A stretch of 8,043 bases of DNA, taken from positions 1 through 8,043 of the forward strand of contig JBDRLV010000023.1 in the NCBI GenBank assembly GCA_043812755.1. Direction: 5' to 3'. Source of the stretch: JBDRLV01 sp043812755 (lineage in GTDB: Bacteria > Patescibacteriota > Patescibacteriia > UBA9934 > GWF2-40-263). Positions within the stretch are counted from its first letter, which is position 1. Every line of letters starts with the position of its first letter. Shown in pieces: positions 1 to 5,510 of the stretch. Below the pieces are notes generated by a model that was not told where the DNA came from, searched no databases, and worked only from the letters and a program-made list of their open reading frames with translations. A program made the translations under genes and the position numbers.

Positions 1-2
1 AG

Positions 3-764
3 GCGTTAAACGCAAAACTGGAAAATTTTGAAATTGGAAATGTTGACCTGTCTTTTATTGATTGCCACGCCCCATTTGATAATGCTTTTCTTTCGCAAAA
101 ACTGGAAAAACTTGATTTGCCAGTAACGACTCTCGGCTCGGGCGTTGAGATGATAATTTCTTTGTTGTTTTTGGAAACCTTAGCTTCATTATCAAAAGAA
201 AATATTATCGTTTTAATTGACGAGCCGGAATTACATTTGCACCCTCGTCTGCAAGAAAAATTAGTCCAGTATTTAATTGAGTTTTCAAAAGCAAATCAAG
301 TTTTTATTTCCACTCACTCGCCTTATTTTTTCAAAAACTGTTTAAAAAATTCTCAAATTGAATTGCTGATTACAAAAAATTCCGAAAATGGAGTTGTCGT
401 TGAAAATACCGGCTCGCAATTCGGGTTGTTTCCGTGGAGTCCGTCTTGGGGTGAAATAAATTATTCAGCGTATGGTTTGCCGACAATTGAATTTCACAAC
501 GAGCTTTATGGATATATACAGGAAAAACAACAAAAATATACGATTGATCAAGTTGAAACATATTTTGTCGGCAAAAGCATTACAAAATCGAAAAAATGGG
601 CTAAAATAACAAATGGGAAAGCTCAACAGTCGGAAGATGTGACTTTGTTTACTTTCGTCAGAAATACGATTCATCATCCGGAAAACACAAGCAATGGCGG
701 ATACACGCCGCAAGAATTGAAATCGTCAATTGACGAAATGATAAAATTGGTTAAAAATCCATAA
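3..764 (+). CDS. AAA/ABC-class ATPase with C-terminal HEPN-like motif (5'-partial)
   Basis: The reading frame is open from the window edge, so the N-terminus with Walker A is missing; 253 residues are visible. Counting from the Ala codon at position 3, the ABC signature-like LGSG lies at residues 44-47, the Walker B IVLIDEPE at 69-76, the D-loop-like LHLHP just after it, and the switch-histidine motif STHSP at 103-107. This order is typical of AAA_21/AAA_15 ATPases of the OLD/RecF/SMC-like group. No TOPRIM nuclease follows. The C-terminal part instead holds FVRNTIHHPEN, where RNTIHH (about 220-225) fits the R-x4-H signature of HEPN RNases. A TTG at 117 is not a plausible start because the signature motif's domain continues upstream of it. 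A role as a defence or toxin-type ATPase is inferred from these motifs. The ATPase assignment is strong; the HEPN assignment is tentative. Confidence 0.85.
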   Translation, partial: ALNAKLENFEIGNVDLSFIDCHAPFDNAFLSQKLEKLDLPVTTLGSGVEMIISLLFLETLASLSKENIIVLIDEPELHLHPRLQEKLVQYLIEFSKANQVFISTHSPYFFKNCLKNSQIELLITKNSENGVVVENTGSQFGLFPWSPSWGEINYSAYGLPTIEFHNELYGYIQEKQQKYTIDQVETYFVGKSITKSKKWAKITNGKAQQSEDVTLFTFVRNTIHHPENTSNGGYTPQELKSSIDEMIKLVKNP

Positions 765-799
765 GAAAATTCCGCCAAAAAAATTGCCGTCGGAAGCGA

Positions 800-842
800 G
801 GGCGTGGCGGAAGGGGGGTTTGGGGGGAATTCCGCCACGCCC
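800..842. repeat. 13-bp perfect inverted repeat with G-rich loop
   Basis: The arm gggcgtggcggaa at 800-812 is exactly complementary to ttccgccacgccc at 830-842. The 17-nt loop (813-829) reads G6-T3-G6-AA. It lies 35 nt after the stop of the ATPase gene and has no T-run directly after it, so it is not a standard intrinsic terminator. A partial copy of one arm (attccgcca) also occurs at 769-777 and could pair with the left arm instead. It could be a dispersed intergenic palindrome, an mRNA 3'-end stabiliser or a site that forms a G-quadruplex. Confidence 0.75.
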
Positions 843-862
843 GAGCGAATACAAAAAGCGGA

Positions 863-1010
863 CAGCCCCGCCGTCCTGCTCGTCAAGAGCAGAACCCCGC
901 ACAAAAGTTTTCTTTTCCTTTTAGAAGAAAAAAATCGGCGCGCGCAAATCAAAAATTGTGAAGAAAACTTTTTTGCGGGGTGGCGAGGTTTCCGAGCGAC
1001 GGCGGGGCTG
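863..1010. repeat. Nested long imperfect palindrome
   Basis: Two arm pairs are nested. The outer arms are cagccccgccgtc (863-875) and its exact complement at 998-1010. The inner arms are 895-914 and 961-980, with 19 of 20 positions paired and the only mismatch at 902/973. The left inter-arm gap holds its own 6-bp hairpin (ctgctc 876-881 with gagcag 887-892, 5-nt loop). The 46-nt centre contains a GCGCGC core (940-945). An alternative pairing exists between 887-898 and 1023-1034 (11 of 12), and the T-rich arm end at 908-914 can also pair locally with 925-931. The structure could be a MITE-like or REP-like element or a structured RNA; the identity is unknown. Confidence 0.75.
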
Positions 1011-1113
1011 GCTTCCTTATTGGGGGTTTTGCTCAAAAAAAGTTCGAACATCAATCAAAAAACACCGCCATCCCACTTCGCCTTTTAGGCTAAATTGGGG
1101 ATTTACCAAAAAT

Positions 1114-1512
1114 ATGAAATACATAAAATACAAAGGTAAATTTATAATCTATTTCTTTGTTGCCCCAGTAATTTGCACAGCAATTATTCCAATTGTACTT
1201 ATGGATATTTGGGTTGAGATTTATCATCGTATATGTTTCCCAATTTGCAACATTCCTTATGTGAAACGCCGTGATTACATTAAAATTGACAGGCATAAAC
1301 TTTCTTATTTGAACTGGTTACAAAAACTTGGATGCGTGTACTGTGGATACGCAAATGGTTGCTATAACTACTGGGTAAGAATTGCGGCTGAAACCGAAGT
1401 ATTCTGGTGCGGAATCATGCACCAAAAACGCAAAGGATTTATTCCACCTGCACACCACAAAGATTTTACAGAGTTTGGAGATGAGAAAGCTTATAGACAA
1501 AAATATAAATAA
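1114..1512 (+). CDS. Small Cys-rich membrane protein, conserved family of unknown function
   Basis: The protein has 132 residues when started at ATG 1114. The same frame is open back to a GTG at 958, but that extension runs through the palindromic repeat and has a repeat-derived translation, so the ATG is preferred. No clear Shine-Dalgarno precedes it. A hydrophobic segment at about residues 9-30 suggests one membrane helix near the N-terminus. It is followed by a soluble part with RHKLSYLNWLQKLGCVYCGYANGCYNY, then RIAAETEVFWCGIMHQ. From memory, proteins with a similar core (W/I-x-K-L-x-C-x-Y-C-x-Y-x-N-G, then A-x-x-T-E-x-x-W-C-x-I-x-H) occur in several bacterial groups as uncharacterised proteins. 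The CxxC pair plus the WC and nearby His residues could bind a metal (inference). It converges with the minus-strand gene ending at 1599. Confidence 0.75.
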   Translation: MKYIKYKGKFIIYFFVAPVICTAIIPIVLMDIWVEIYHRICFPICNIPYVKRRDYIKIDRHKLSYLNWLQKLGCVYCGYANGCYNYWVRIAAETEVFWCGIMHQKRKGFIPPAHHKDFTEFGDEKAYRQKYK

Positions 1513-1541
1513 AAAATACACGGCGCACTGCCGTGTATTTT
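1513..1541. terminator. Bidirectional hairpin terminator, 12-bp perfect stem
   Basis: The stem aaaatacacggc (1513-1524) pairs perfectly with gccgtgtatttt (1530-1541) around the loop gcact. It begins immediately after the TAA of the small Cys-rich gene. The A-run on the left and T-run on the right make it work as an intrinsic terminator for the plus-strand gene. It could also act as a backup terminator for the convergent minus-strand gene. Confidence 0.85.
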
Positions 1542-1549
1542 AAACCTAA

Positions 1550-1573
1550 AAGCGCCTCCCGAGAGAGGCGCTT
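1550..1573 (-). terminator. Hairpin terminator of the minus-strand gene
   Basis: The 9-bp perfect stem aagcgcctc (1550-1558) / gaggcgctt (1565-1573) has a 6-nt loop. Read on the minus strand, the GC-rich stem is followed by a short T-run (tttta), as expected for the end of the gene that stops at 1599. Confidence 0.75.
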
Positions 1574-1578
1574 GAGAA

Positions 1579-1596
1579 GTCGACCTTGTGGCCGAC
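1579..1596 (-). other. Small hairpin directly after the minus-strand stop codon
   Basis: The arms at 1579-1585 and 1590-1596 (gtcgacc / ggccgac) surround a 4-nt loop. The single non-Watson-Crick position (1583/1592) becomes a G-U wobble only in the minus-strand transcript, so the hairpin is better formed in that RNA. It sits 2 nt past the stop of the gene at 1599-2189 and precedes the two terminator hairpins. It may protect the 3' end of the mRNA. Confidence 0.45.
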
Positions 1597-1598
1597 GT

Positions 1599-2189
1599 TT
1601 AGTTCAAAAAAGGACGAAGCTTCGCGCTGGCTTGCGCGAATTCGAGCCTGCGCTCTTCCACCTCCTCAATCGAGGTTGGGCCATAATCGTCTGACAGAGC
1701 CATCACTGCCACTGTATCTACGCTATTCATGAACTGGGCTATCTCTCCGACGCCCATGTATGGCGTCATCTGCGAAAGGAATTCGAACCTCTGTTCGTAG
1801 TTGTTCCAATCCTTTCCTGCCTGCACCATGGCACGCGGTGCCCATTCGCGCAGGATGTGATTATCCATATCGCTCACGGTAGCATAGAACCTGCCACTTT
1901 GCGATGCGTACCATGGCAGATCACCCTTGGCAATCGTCCGGATACGCTCTTCGAAGCTTCCGATCGTGCGCTCGTCCATTGCAGACGAAGCAATGTCAAG
2001 CGCTCGCCAAGCGAGCTTCTCATCATTGTCTTTTTGGAAGTTTCGGACCTCCTCCACGAAGGCCCATTTGGCATTGCTGAGCTGGCTCTGGTGATACAGC
2101 ACTGTGCCACCAACACCAACCCCCACCAAACACACCACGATGCCAAGAGCGCGCACAACACGAAACCACATTGATGTCTTCTTTTCCAT
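1599..2189 (-). CDS. Membrane-anchored helical protein of unknown function
   Basis: The protein has 196 residues, starting at ATG 2189 (MEKKTSMWFR). This start is chosen because GGAGG (complement of 2197-2201) lies 7 nt upstream; an in-frame ATG at 2237 would add 16 unlikely residues and has no such site. Residues about 11-32 form one transmembrane helix (VVRALGIVVC and onward) after a basic N-terminus, with the rest probably outside the membrane. The remainder is rich in Glu, Arg, Ala and Gln and looks mainly alpha-helical, with few Gly or Pro. No catalytic motif or known domain was recognised. The DNA is visibly GC-richer than its neighbours (37 of 60 bases at 1621-1680, against 22 of 60 in a galU line, 2521-2580). 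With the strong promoter and Shine-Dalgarno, this may mark horizontal acquisition (inference). It is transcribed divergently from galU. Confidence 0.75.
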   Translation of the reverse strand: MEKKTSMWFRVVRALGIVVCLVGVGVGGTVLYHQSQLSNAKWAFVEEVRNFQKDNDEKLAWRALDIASSAMDERTIGSFEERIRTIAKGDLPWYASQSGRFYATVSDMDNHILREWAPRAMVQAGKDWNNYEQRFEFLSQMTPYMGVGEIAQFMNSVDTVAVMALSDDYGPTSIEEVEERRLEFAQASAKLRPFLN

Positions 2190-2196
2190 CTTTTTT

Positions 2197-2201
2197 CCTC
2201 C
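2197..2201 (-). promoter_or_regulatory. Strong Shine-Dalgarno GGAGG
   Basis: The minus strand reads GGAGG, then 7 nt of mostly A, then the ATG at 2189. It decides the start of the membrane-anchored protein gene. It is the only strong Shine-Dalgarno sequence in the window; the galU, solute-binding and pilin genes all lack one. Confidence 0.85.
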
Positions 2202-2202
2202 A

Positions 2203-2219
2203 GTTCCGCATTGCGGAAC
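2203..2219 (-). promoter_or_regulatory. Palindrome in the 5' leader of the minus-strand gene
   Basis: gttccgca (2203-2210) is the exact complement of tgcggaac (2212-2219), separated by one base. In practice this is a 7-bp stem with a 3-nt loop. In the minus-strand mRNA it ends one base before the GGAGG ribosome-binding site and 13 nt before the start codon. It could be a leader hairpin that tunes translation or protects the 5' end, or an operator for a dimeric repressor downstream of the promoter. Confidence 0.5.
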
Positions 2220-2266
2220 GTTAGTTTTCCCAAACATAACTCAACATCCACAATCAACAGAGAATA

Positions 2267-2295
2267 ATAATACCATAAAAAATCGTTTTTGTCAA
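2267..2295 (-). promoter_or_regulatory. Sigma-70-type promoter for the minus-strand gene
   Basis: On the minus strand the -35 TTGACA (complement of 2290-2295) is a perfect consensus match. The spacer is exactly 17 bp (2273-2289). The -10 is TATTAT (complement of 2267-2272), five of six matches. The predicted start near 2260 gives a leader of about 70 nt that contains the palindrome and the Shine-Dalgarno. It lies back-to-back with the galU promoter. Confidence 0.8.
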
Positions 2296-2313
2296 GTTAT
2301 ACACTAAAAAATC

Positions 2314-2342
2314 TCGCCATTTCCGCAATATTTCGCTATAAT
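2314..2342 (+). promoter_or_regulatory. Predicted sigma-70-type promoter for galU
   Basis: The -10 TATAAT (2337-2342) is a perfect match. With a 17-bp spacer the -35 is TCGCCA (2314-2319), four of six matches. Transcription would start near 2349, about 18 nt before the galU ATG, leaving a very short AT-rich leader without a Shine-Dalgarno. It may drive the whole galU to pilin series. Confidence 0.65.
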
Positions 2343-2366
2343 AGAAACAACAAATTATATAAAATT

Positions 2367-3236
2367 ATGAAAATCAGAAAAGCAATAATGCCTGTTGCAG
2401 GAATGGGAACAAGATTCCTTCCAGCATCCAAAGCTCAGCCAAAAGAAATGCTTGCTGTGGTTGATAAACCTGTTATTCAATATATTGTTGAGGAGGCAGT
2501 TGCAAGTGGAATTGAAGAAATAATTTTCGTAACCTCATATGGGAAACGCGCTATTGAAGATCATTTTGATCGCAACTTTGAACTTGAATATCGTTTAGAG
2601 CAAAAAAAGAAAATAAAGGAATTAAAGCAAATAAGCGCAGTTGGGAAACTGGCAAAATTCGCTTTTGTGCGCCAAAACAAACCAGCAGGAGATGGCCATG
2701 CAGTTCTTACAGCCCTTCCATTTGTTGATGCGCATGAGCCTGTGGCGGTTTTATTTGGTGATGACATTATAGATGGTGGCACAAAGCCAGCACTTAAAGA
2801 ACTCATGGATGTTTATGATAAATATAGAGATCCAGTAATCGCTCTTCAAAAAGTACCAAAAAACAAAGTTTCGAATTATGGAGTTATTGGTGGAAAAAAA
2901 CTTTCAGAAGACACCTGGGAGATAAATCAATTTGTTGAAAAACCCGCAGTTGATAAAGCTCCATCTAACCTTATTGTAATAGGTCGCTACATTATCACTC
3001 CCCCAATTTTTTCAATACTGCAAAAACTAAAACCCGGCAAAGATGGTGAAATCCGCCTAGCAGACGCGTTTGAAACTTTCCTTGCACAAAAACGCGTAAT
3101 GTATGGTTGCGTGTTTGACGGAAAAAGATATGACTGTGGAAACAAACTTGAATTTTTAAAAGCACAAGTGGAGCTTGGTCTTAAACATCCAGAAATAGGG
3201 AAACAACTGGCTTCATATTTGAAAACAATAAAATAA
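2367..3236 (+). CDS. galU: UTP-glucose-1-phosphate uridylyltransferase (GalU)
   Basis: GalU makes UDP-glucose from UTP and glucose-1-phosphate in the cytoplasm; UDP-glucose feeds envelope polysaccharides, glycolipids and protein glycosylation. The 289 residues match the usual bacterial GalU length. Diagnostic motifs are all present: the nucleotide-binding loop GMGTRFLPASK (12-22), PKEML (26-30), VDKPVIQYIVEEA (32-44), GDGHAVL (108-114), FGDDI (130-134, with the likely metal-binding Asp), FVEKP (189-193), GEIRLADA (227-234) and YDCGNKLEFLKA (255-266). The start at ATG 2367 is chosen because the conserved N-terminus begins there; an upstream in-frame start near 2289 would lie before the predicted promoter and add a non-homologous 26 residues. 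The solute-binding protein gene begins 1 nt after the stop, which indicates an operon. In this context it probably supplies sugar nucleotide for surface glycans (inference). Confidence 0.95.
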   Translation: MKIRKAIMPVAGMGTRFLPASKAQPKEMLAVVDKPVIQYIVEEAVASGIEEIIFVTSYGKRAIEDHFDRNFELEYRLEQKKKIKELKQISAVGKLAKFAFVRQNKPAGDGHAVLTALPFVDAHEPVAVLFGDDIIDGGTKPALKELMDVYDKYRDPVIALQKVPKNKVSNYGVIGGKKLSEDTWEINQFVEKPAVDKAPSNLIVIGRYIITPPIFSILQKLKPGKDGEIRLADAFETFLAQKRVMYGCVFDGKRYDCGNKLEFLKAQVELGLKHPEIGKQLASYLKTIK

Positions 3237-3237
3237 T

Positions 3238-4626
3238 ATGCGCAAAACTAAATTGGCAATTACAATTTTCACTCTGTGTGGAATAGTACTTGCAGGAGCA
3301 GGTTGTGGAGGGCCTTCAACTGCACAAGAAGAAGCAGAAAAAAAAGTTACTATCAGTATTTGGAGGACTACTGATAATAGTAATGATTTCAAAGAGATAA
3401 TGGATTCGTATAAAGTGCTTCACCCAAATGTTTCATTCAGCTATAGAAGAATCAGAAGCAGTGAATATAAAAATGAACTCCTACGTGCTTTTGCAGAAGG
3501 AACAGGACCTGATATTTTTTCAATTCATAACTCATGGCTCCCTGAATATAAGAGTCTTATTTTCCCATTGCCTTCAACTACCTCTGTTCCTTATATTGAA
3601 GAACAAGGAACAATAAAAAAGGAAAAGGTGTTTGTGATGAAAAAAGAAAAAAGCATAACACAAACAGAAATTGAAAAAGAATTTATCAGTGTTGTTCCTG
3701 CCACAGTAATCCAGTCTTTATCAACTAGTACAAATTCAGACTCATCAAAACGAATCTTTGGGCTTCCTCTTTCTGTTGATACCCTAGCCCTCTACTACAA
3801 CAAAGCGCTCCTTGATGCTGCTGGAATTGCTACACCTCCAGCAAGTTGGGATGATTTTAAAAAAGCTGTTGAAAAAATAACTGTAGTTGGTGCTGATGAT
3901 AGAATAATCCAATCTGGTGCTGCGCTTGGGACTGGTATAAATGTGGATAGATATTTTGATATAGTCTCTGTTTTAATGATGCAAAACCGAGCAACCATGA
4001 CAAACTCAAACGGAAGAGCAATTTTCGCAGTTCCTCGATCAGACGAATCAATCCCAGCTCTGATGGCTACACAATTTTACACAGATTTTGCAAACCCCCA
4101 AAAGGCTGTTTATACATGGAATAAAGATATGCCAAACTCGCTTGTGGCATTCTCTCAAGGCAGAACAGCTTTCTTTTTTGGCTATGCCTATCACAGACCA
4201 CTCATCAGCGCAAGCGCACCTAAACTTAAATTTGATGTAATCCCACTTCCACAAATCTCTCCTGATGAGGAACGCTCTTATATTAACTACGCAAACTTTT
4301 GGATAGAAACAGTGTCTAAAGGATCAAAGAACAAAGCATGGGCATGGAATTTTATTCAGTACGAAACAAATGCACAAAATGTAATAAATTATTTAGATAA
4401 CACTCAAAAGCCAACAGCAAGACGCGCGCTCATTAGCAGGCAACTTACTGATGACAAAATGTCTGTTTTTGCAAATCAACTATTAAGTGCACAAACTTGG
4501 TACAGTGGGAAAAACGCACAAGAGGCTGAAGATGCAATGGCAACTTTGATAACAAGGATCCTTTCAGGTTTTGATCCAATTCAAGCAATAACTGATGCTC
4601 AAAACAAAATAAACCTAACACTATGA
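3238..4626 (+). CDS. Extracellular solute-binding protein, family 1 (sugar-binding type), probable lipoprotein
   Basis: The protein has 462 residues. The N-terminus has a basic start, a hydrophobic stretch and LAGAGC with Cys at 23, then a Gly/Ser-rich linker. This is lipobox-like, but position -3 is Gly rather than Leu, so lipidation is probable, not certain. The mature part follows the UgpB/MalE type-1 binding-protein pattern: VTISIWRTTD (37-46), EGTGPDIFSIHNSW (87-100), GLPLSVDTLALYYNKALLDAAG (175-196, the hinge region), SWDDFKKAVEKI (203-214), VAFSQGRTAFFFG (303-315), FDVIPLP (332-338) and NYANFWIETVSKGSKNKAWAWNFIQY (350-375). Such proteins bind sugars or polyols for ABC importers. No permease or ATPase gene is adjacent. 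It begins 1 nt after galU and its TGA overlaps the ATG of the first pilin-like gene, so it is translated within the pilin operon. It may be a surface receptor linked to that system (inference); its ligand cannot be read from sequence. Confidence 0.9.
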   Translation: MRKTKLAITIFTLCGIVLAGAGCGGPSTAQEEAEKKVTISIWRTTDNSNDFKEIMDSYKVLHPNVSFSYRRIRSSEYKNELLRAFAEGTGPDIFSIHNSWLPEYKSLIFPLPSTTSVPYIEEQGTIKKEKVFVMKKEKSITQTEIEKEFISVVPATVIQSLSTSTNSDSSKRIFGLPLSVDTLALYYNKALLDAAGIATPPASWDDFKKAVEKITVVGADDRIIQSGAALGTGINVDRYFDIVSVLMMQNRATMTNSNGRAIFAVPRSDESIPALMATQFYTDFANPQKAVYTWNKDMPNSLVAFSQGRTAFFFGYAYHRPLISASAPKLKFDVIPLPQISPDEERSYINYANFWIETVSKGSKNKAWAWNFIQYETNAQNVINYLDNTQKPTARRALISRQLTDDKMSVFANQLLSAQTWYSGKNAQEAEDAMATLITRILSGFDPIQAITDAQNKINLTL

Positions 4627-5105
4627 AGACTCTAAATTTAAAATTAAAAACTAGCATTGTATCAATTCTGGCTGTGTGTTTTCTTTTAACTCTTAGCCCT
4701 GCCCCAGCTCATGCTGCAACATATAGACACTGCGTGGGTTTTGGCGAAGGAAGATGTTCAGCTGAAGTATGTGGCCCATTTATGTGTGGAATTACAACTA
4801 AGTGTCAGCAATTTGGAGACTGCTCTCTGCGCGATATTATGATTGTTGTATATAATGTAGGAAATTTTATTCTTGCTATTGTTGCTGGACTTGTGTTGTT
4901 GATGTATATAATCGGCGGAGCTTTTATGCTTGTTTCACGAGGTAATCAACAACAAGTTACAAAAGGGAAAAATTATATAAAGTATTCCACAATTGGCTTA
5001 ATTATAGTATTCTGTGCATATATAGGACTAACAGCCATACGAAGAGTTCTTATATCAGGTGAAGTCGCACAGTCAATTGAACAAACTCAAAACATTGTTA
5101 CATAA
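4623..5105 (+). CDS. Pilin-like protein 1 (T4SS pilin / VirB2-TrbC-like), Cys-rich ectodomain
   Basis: The protein has 160 residues. The ATG overlaps the stop of the solute-binding gene (ATGA), implying translational coupling. A signal peptide ends at about AHA|A (31/32). The exported segment, about 40 residues, has six cysteines (37, 45, 50, 55, 61, 67), which suggests three disulfides. Two transmembrane helices follow (about 74-104 and 121-141), joined by a short basic loop with SRGNQQQVTKGKNYIKYSTIGL. The GG-x(n)-GN-x(3)-V-x(2)-GK-x(n)-IGL-I pattern is shared with the genes at 5122, 5511, 6086 and 7673. Two helices with a small cytoplasmic loop is the VirB2/TrbC pilin plan and matches the 'T4SS pilin' family common in Patescibacteria. 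The ends of the protein would lie outside the membrane. The short Cys-rich head may make it a minor or capping subunit (inference). Confidence 0.8.
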   Translation: MKTLNLKLKTSIVSILAVCFLLTLSPAPAHAATYRHCVGFGEGRCSAEVCGPFMCGITTKCQQFGDCSLRDIMIVVYNVGNFILAIVAGLVLLMYIIGGAFMLVSRGNQQQVTKGKNYIKYSTIGLIIVFCAYIGLTAIRRVLISGEVAQSIEQTQNIVT

Positions 5106-5121
5106 ACCAATAAAACATTGT

Positions 5122-5481
5122 ATGCGAAAATCAAAAATTTTAGTTTTTTCACTATTAACAATCACACTTCTTTTTATAGCCTTTGAGCCAGCACTTGCAG
5201 AATGCCAACCAGGAGAACTGTGCAATCCTTTGCAAACAGATGATGTGCGCGTTGTGGTGGGAAGAGTTATTCAAGCAATTATTGGACTTTCAGGGGTGCT
5301 TGCATTTGCCATGTTTATCTGGGGTGGTTTTATGTGGCTCATTTCTGCAGGAAACCCAGAAAGAGTGAAACAAGGAAAGGATACTTTAATTTGGGCTTTG
5401 ATCGGACTTGTGGTAATATTTACAGCATACACACTTGTTACCCAGCTCATAGAAGCGCTGGCTACAGGAGTAGTGTCATAA
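5122..5481 (+). CDS. Pilin-like protein 2 (short T4SS pilin type)
   Basis: The protein has 119 residues. ATG 5122 is preferred over the upstream in-frame GTG at 5059, because the signal peptide (MRKSKILVFS...EPALA|E, cleavage about 26/27) begins there and the GTG lies inside the previous gene. Only about 18 residues precede the first helix, with one cysteine pair (28 and 34, C-x5-C). Two helices span about 45-72 and 89-112, with the family loop WLISAGNPERVKQGKDTLIWALIGL between them. It is the most compact member of the array and resembles a basic VirB2-like pilin. It starts 16 nt after the preceding gene and lacks a Shine-Dalgarno, which suits read-through translation within the operon. Confidence 0.8.
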   Translation: MRKSKILVFSLLTITLLFIAFEPALAECQPGELCNPLQTDDVRVVVGRVIQAIIGLSGVLAFAMFIWGGFMWLISAGNPERVKQGKDTLIWALIGLVVIFTAYTLVTQLIEALATGVVS

Positions 5482-5510
5482 TTAAATCAATAATTAATTC
5501 TTAATTTACT

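Larger units (their letters stand above)
765..1113. other. Gene-free stretch rich in inverted repeats
   Basis: No convincing gene is seen here. The stretch is GC-richer than the flanking genes, with C/G runs and two strong inverted-repeat structures listed separately (800-842 and 863-1010). Short open frames on both strands (for example 804-1088 plus and 674-1054 minus) have low-complexity, Lys/Arg/Ser/Pro-rich translations with no domain. They overlap each other and the palindromes, as expected of translated repeat DNA. A small stem, gcct-ttt-aggc at 1080-1090, ends the stretch shortly before the next gene. Confidence 0.6.

Noticed and set aside
3..764. OLD-family nuclease
   Set aside because: The ATPase motifs fit, but no TOPRIM motifs follow the ATPase part; the C-terminus instead has a HEPN-like motif.
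863..1010. Integron attC recombination site
   Set aside because: The length and nested arms are suggestive, but I could not find the core-site end motifs, and there is no cassette array or integrase in the window. It is kept as an unexplained palindrome.
674..1054. 126-residue open frame on the minus strand
   Set aside because: It overlaps the end of the clear ATPase gene antisense and the palindromes; the Pro/Ser/Arg-rich translation has no recognisable motif.
804..1088. 94-residue open frame on the plus strand
   Set aside because: It spans both inverted-repeat structures, has a low-complexity basic translation with no domain, and overlaps an open frame on the other strand. This is what translated repeat DNA looks like.
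958..1113. N-terminal extension (GTG start) of the Cys-rich protein
   Set aside because: The added 52 residues come from the palindrome region. The ATG at 1114 begins a normal membrane-protein N-terminus.
2190..2237. Upstream ATG for the minus-strand membrane protein
   Set aside because: The ATG at 2189 has GGAGG at 7 nt; the upstream ATG has no ribosome-binding site and would translate the leader palindrome.
1857..2307. Plus-strand open frames antisense to the membrane protein
   Set aside because: They are antisense shadows of a gene with its own promoter and Shine-Dalgarno, and have no recognisable domain.
2289..2366. N-terminal extension of GalU
   Set aside because: It would start before the predicted promoter and adds residues outside the GalU family; the conserved N-terminus begins at 2367.
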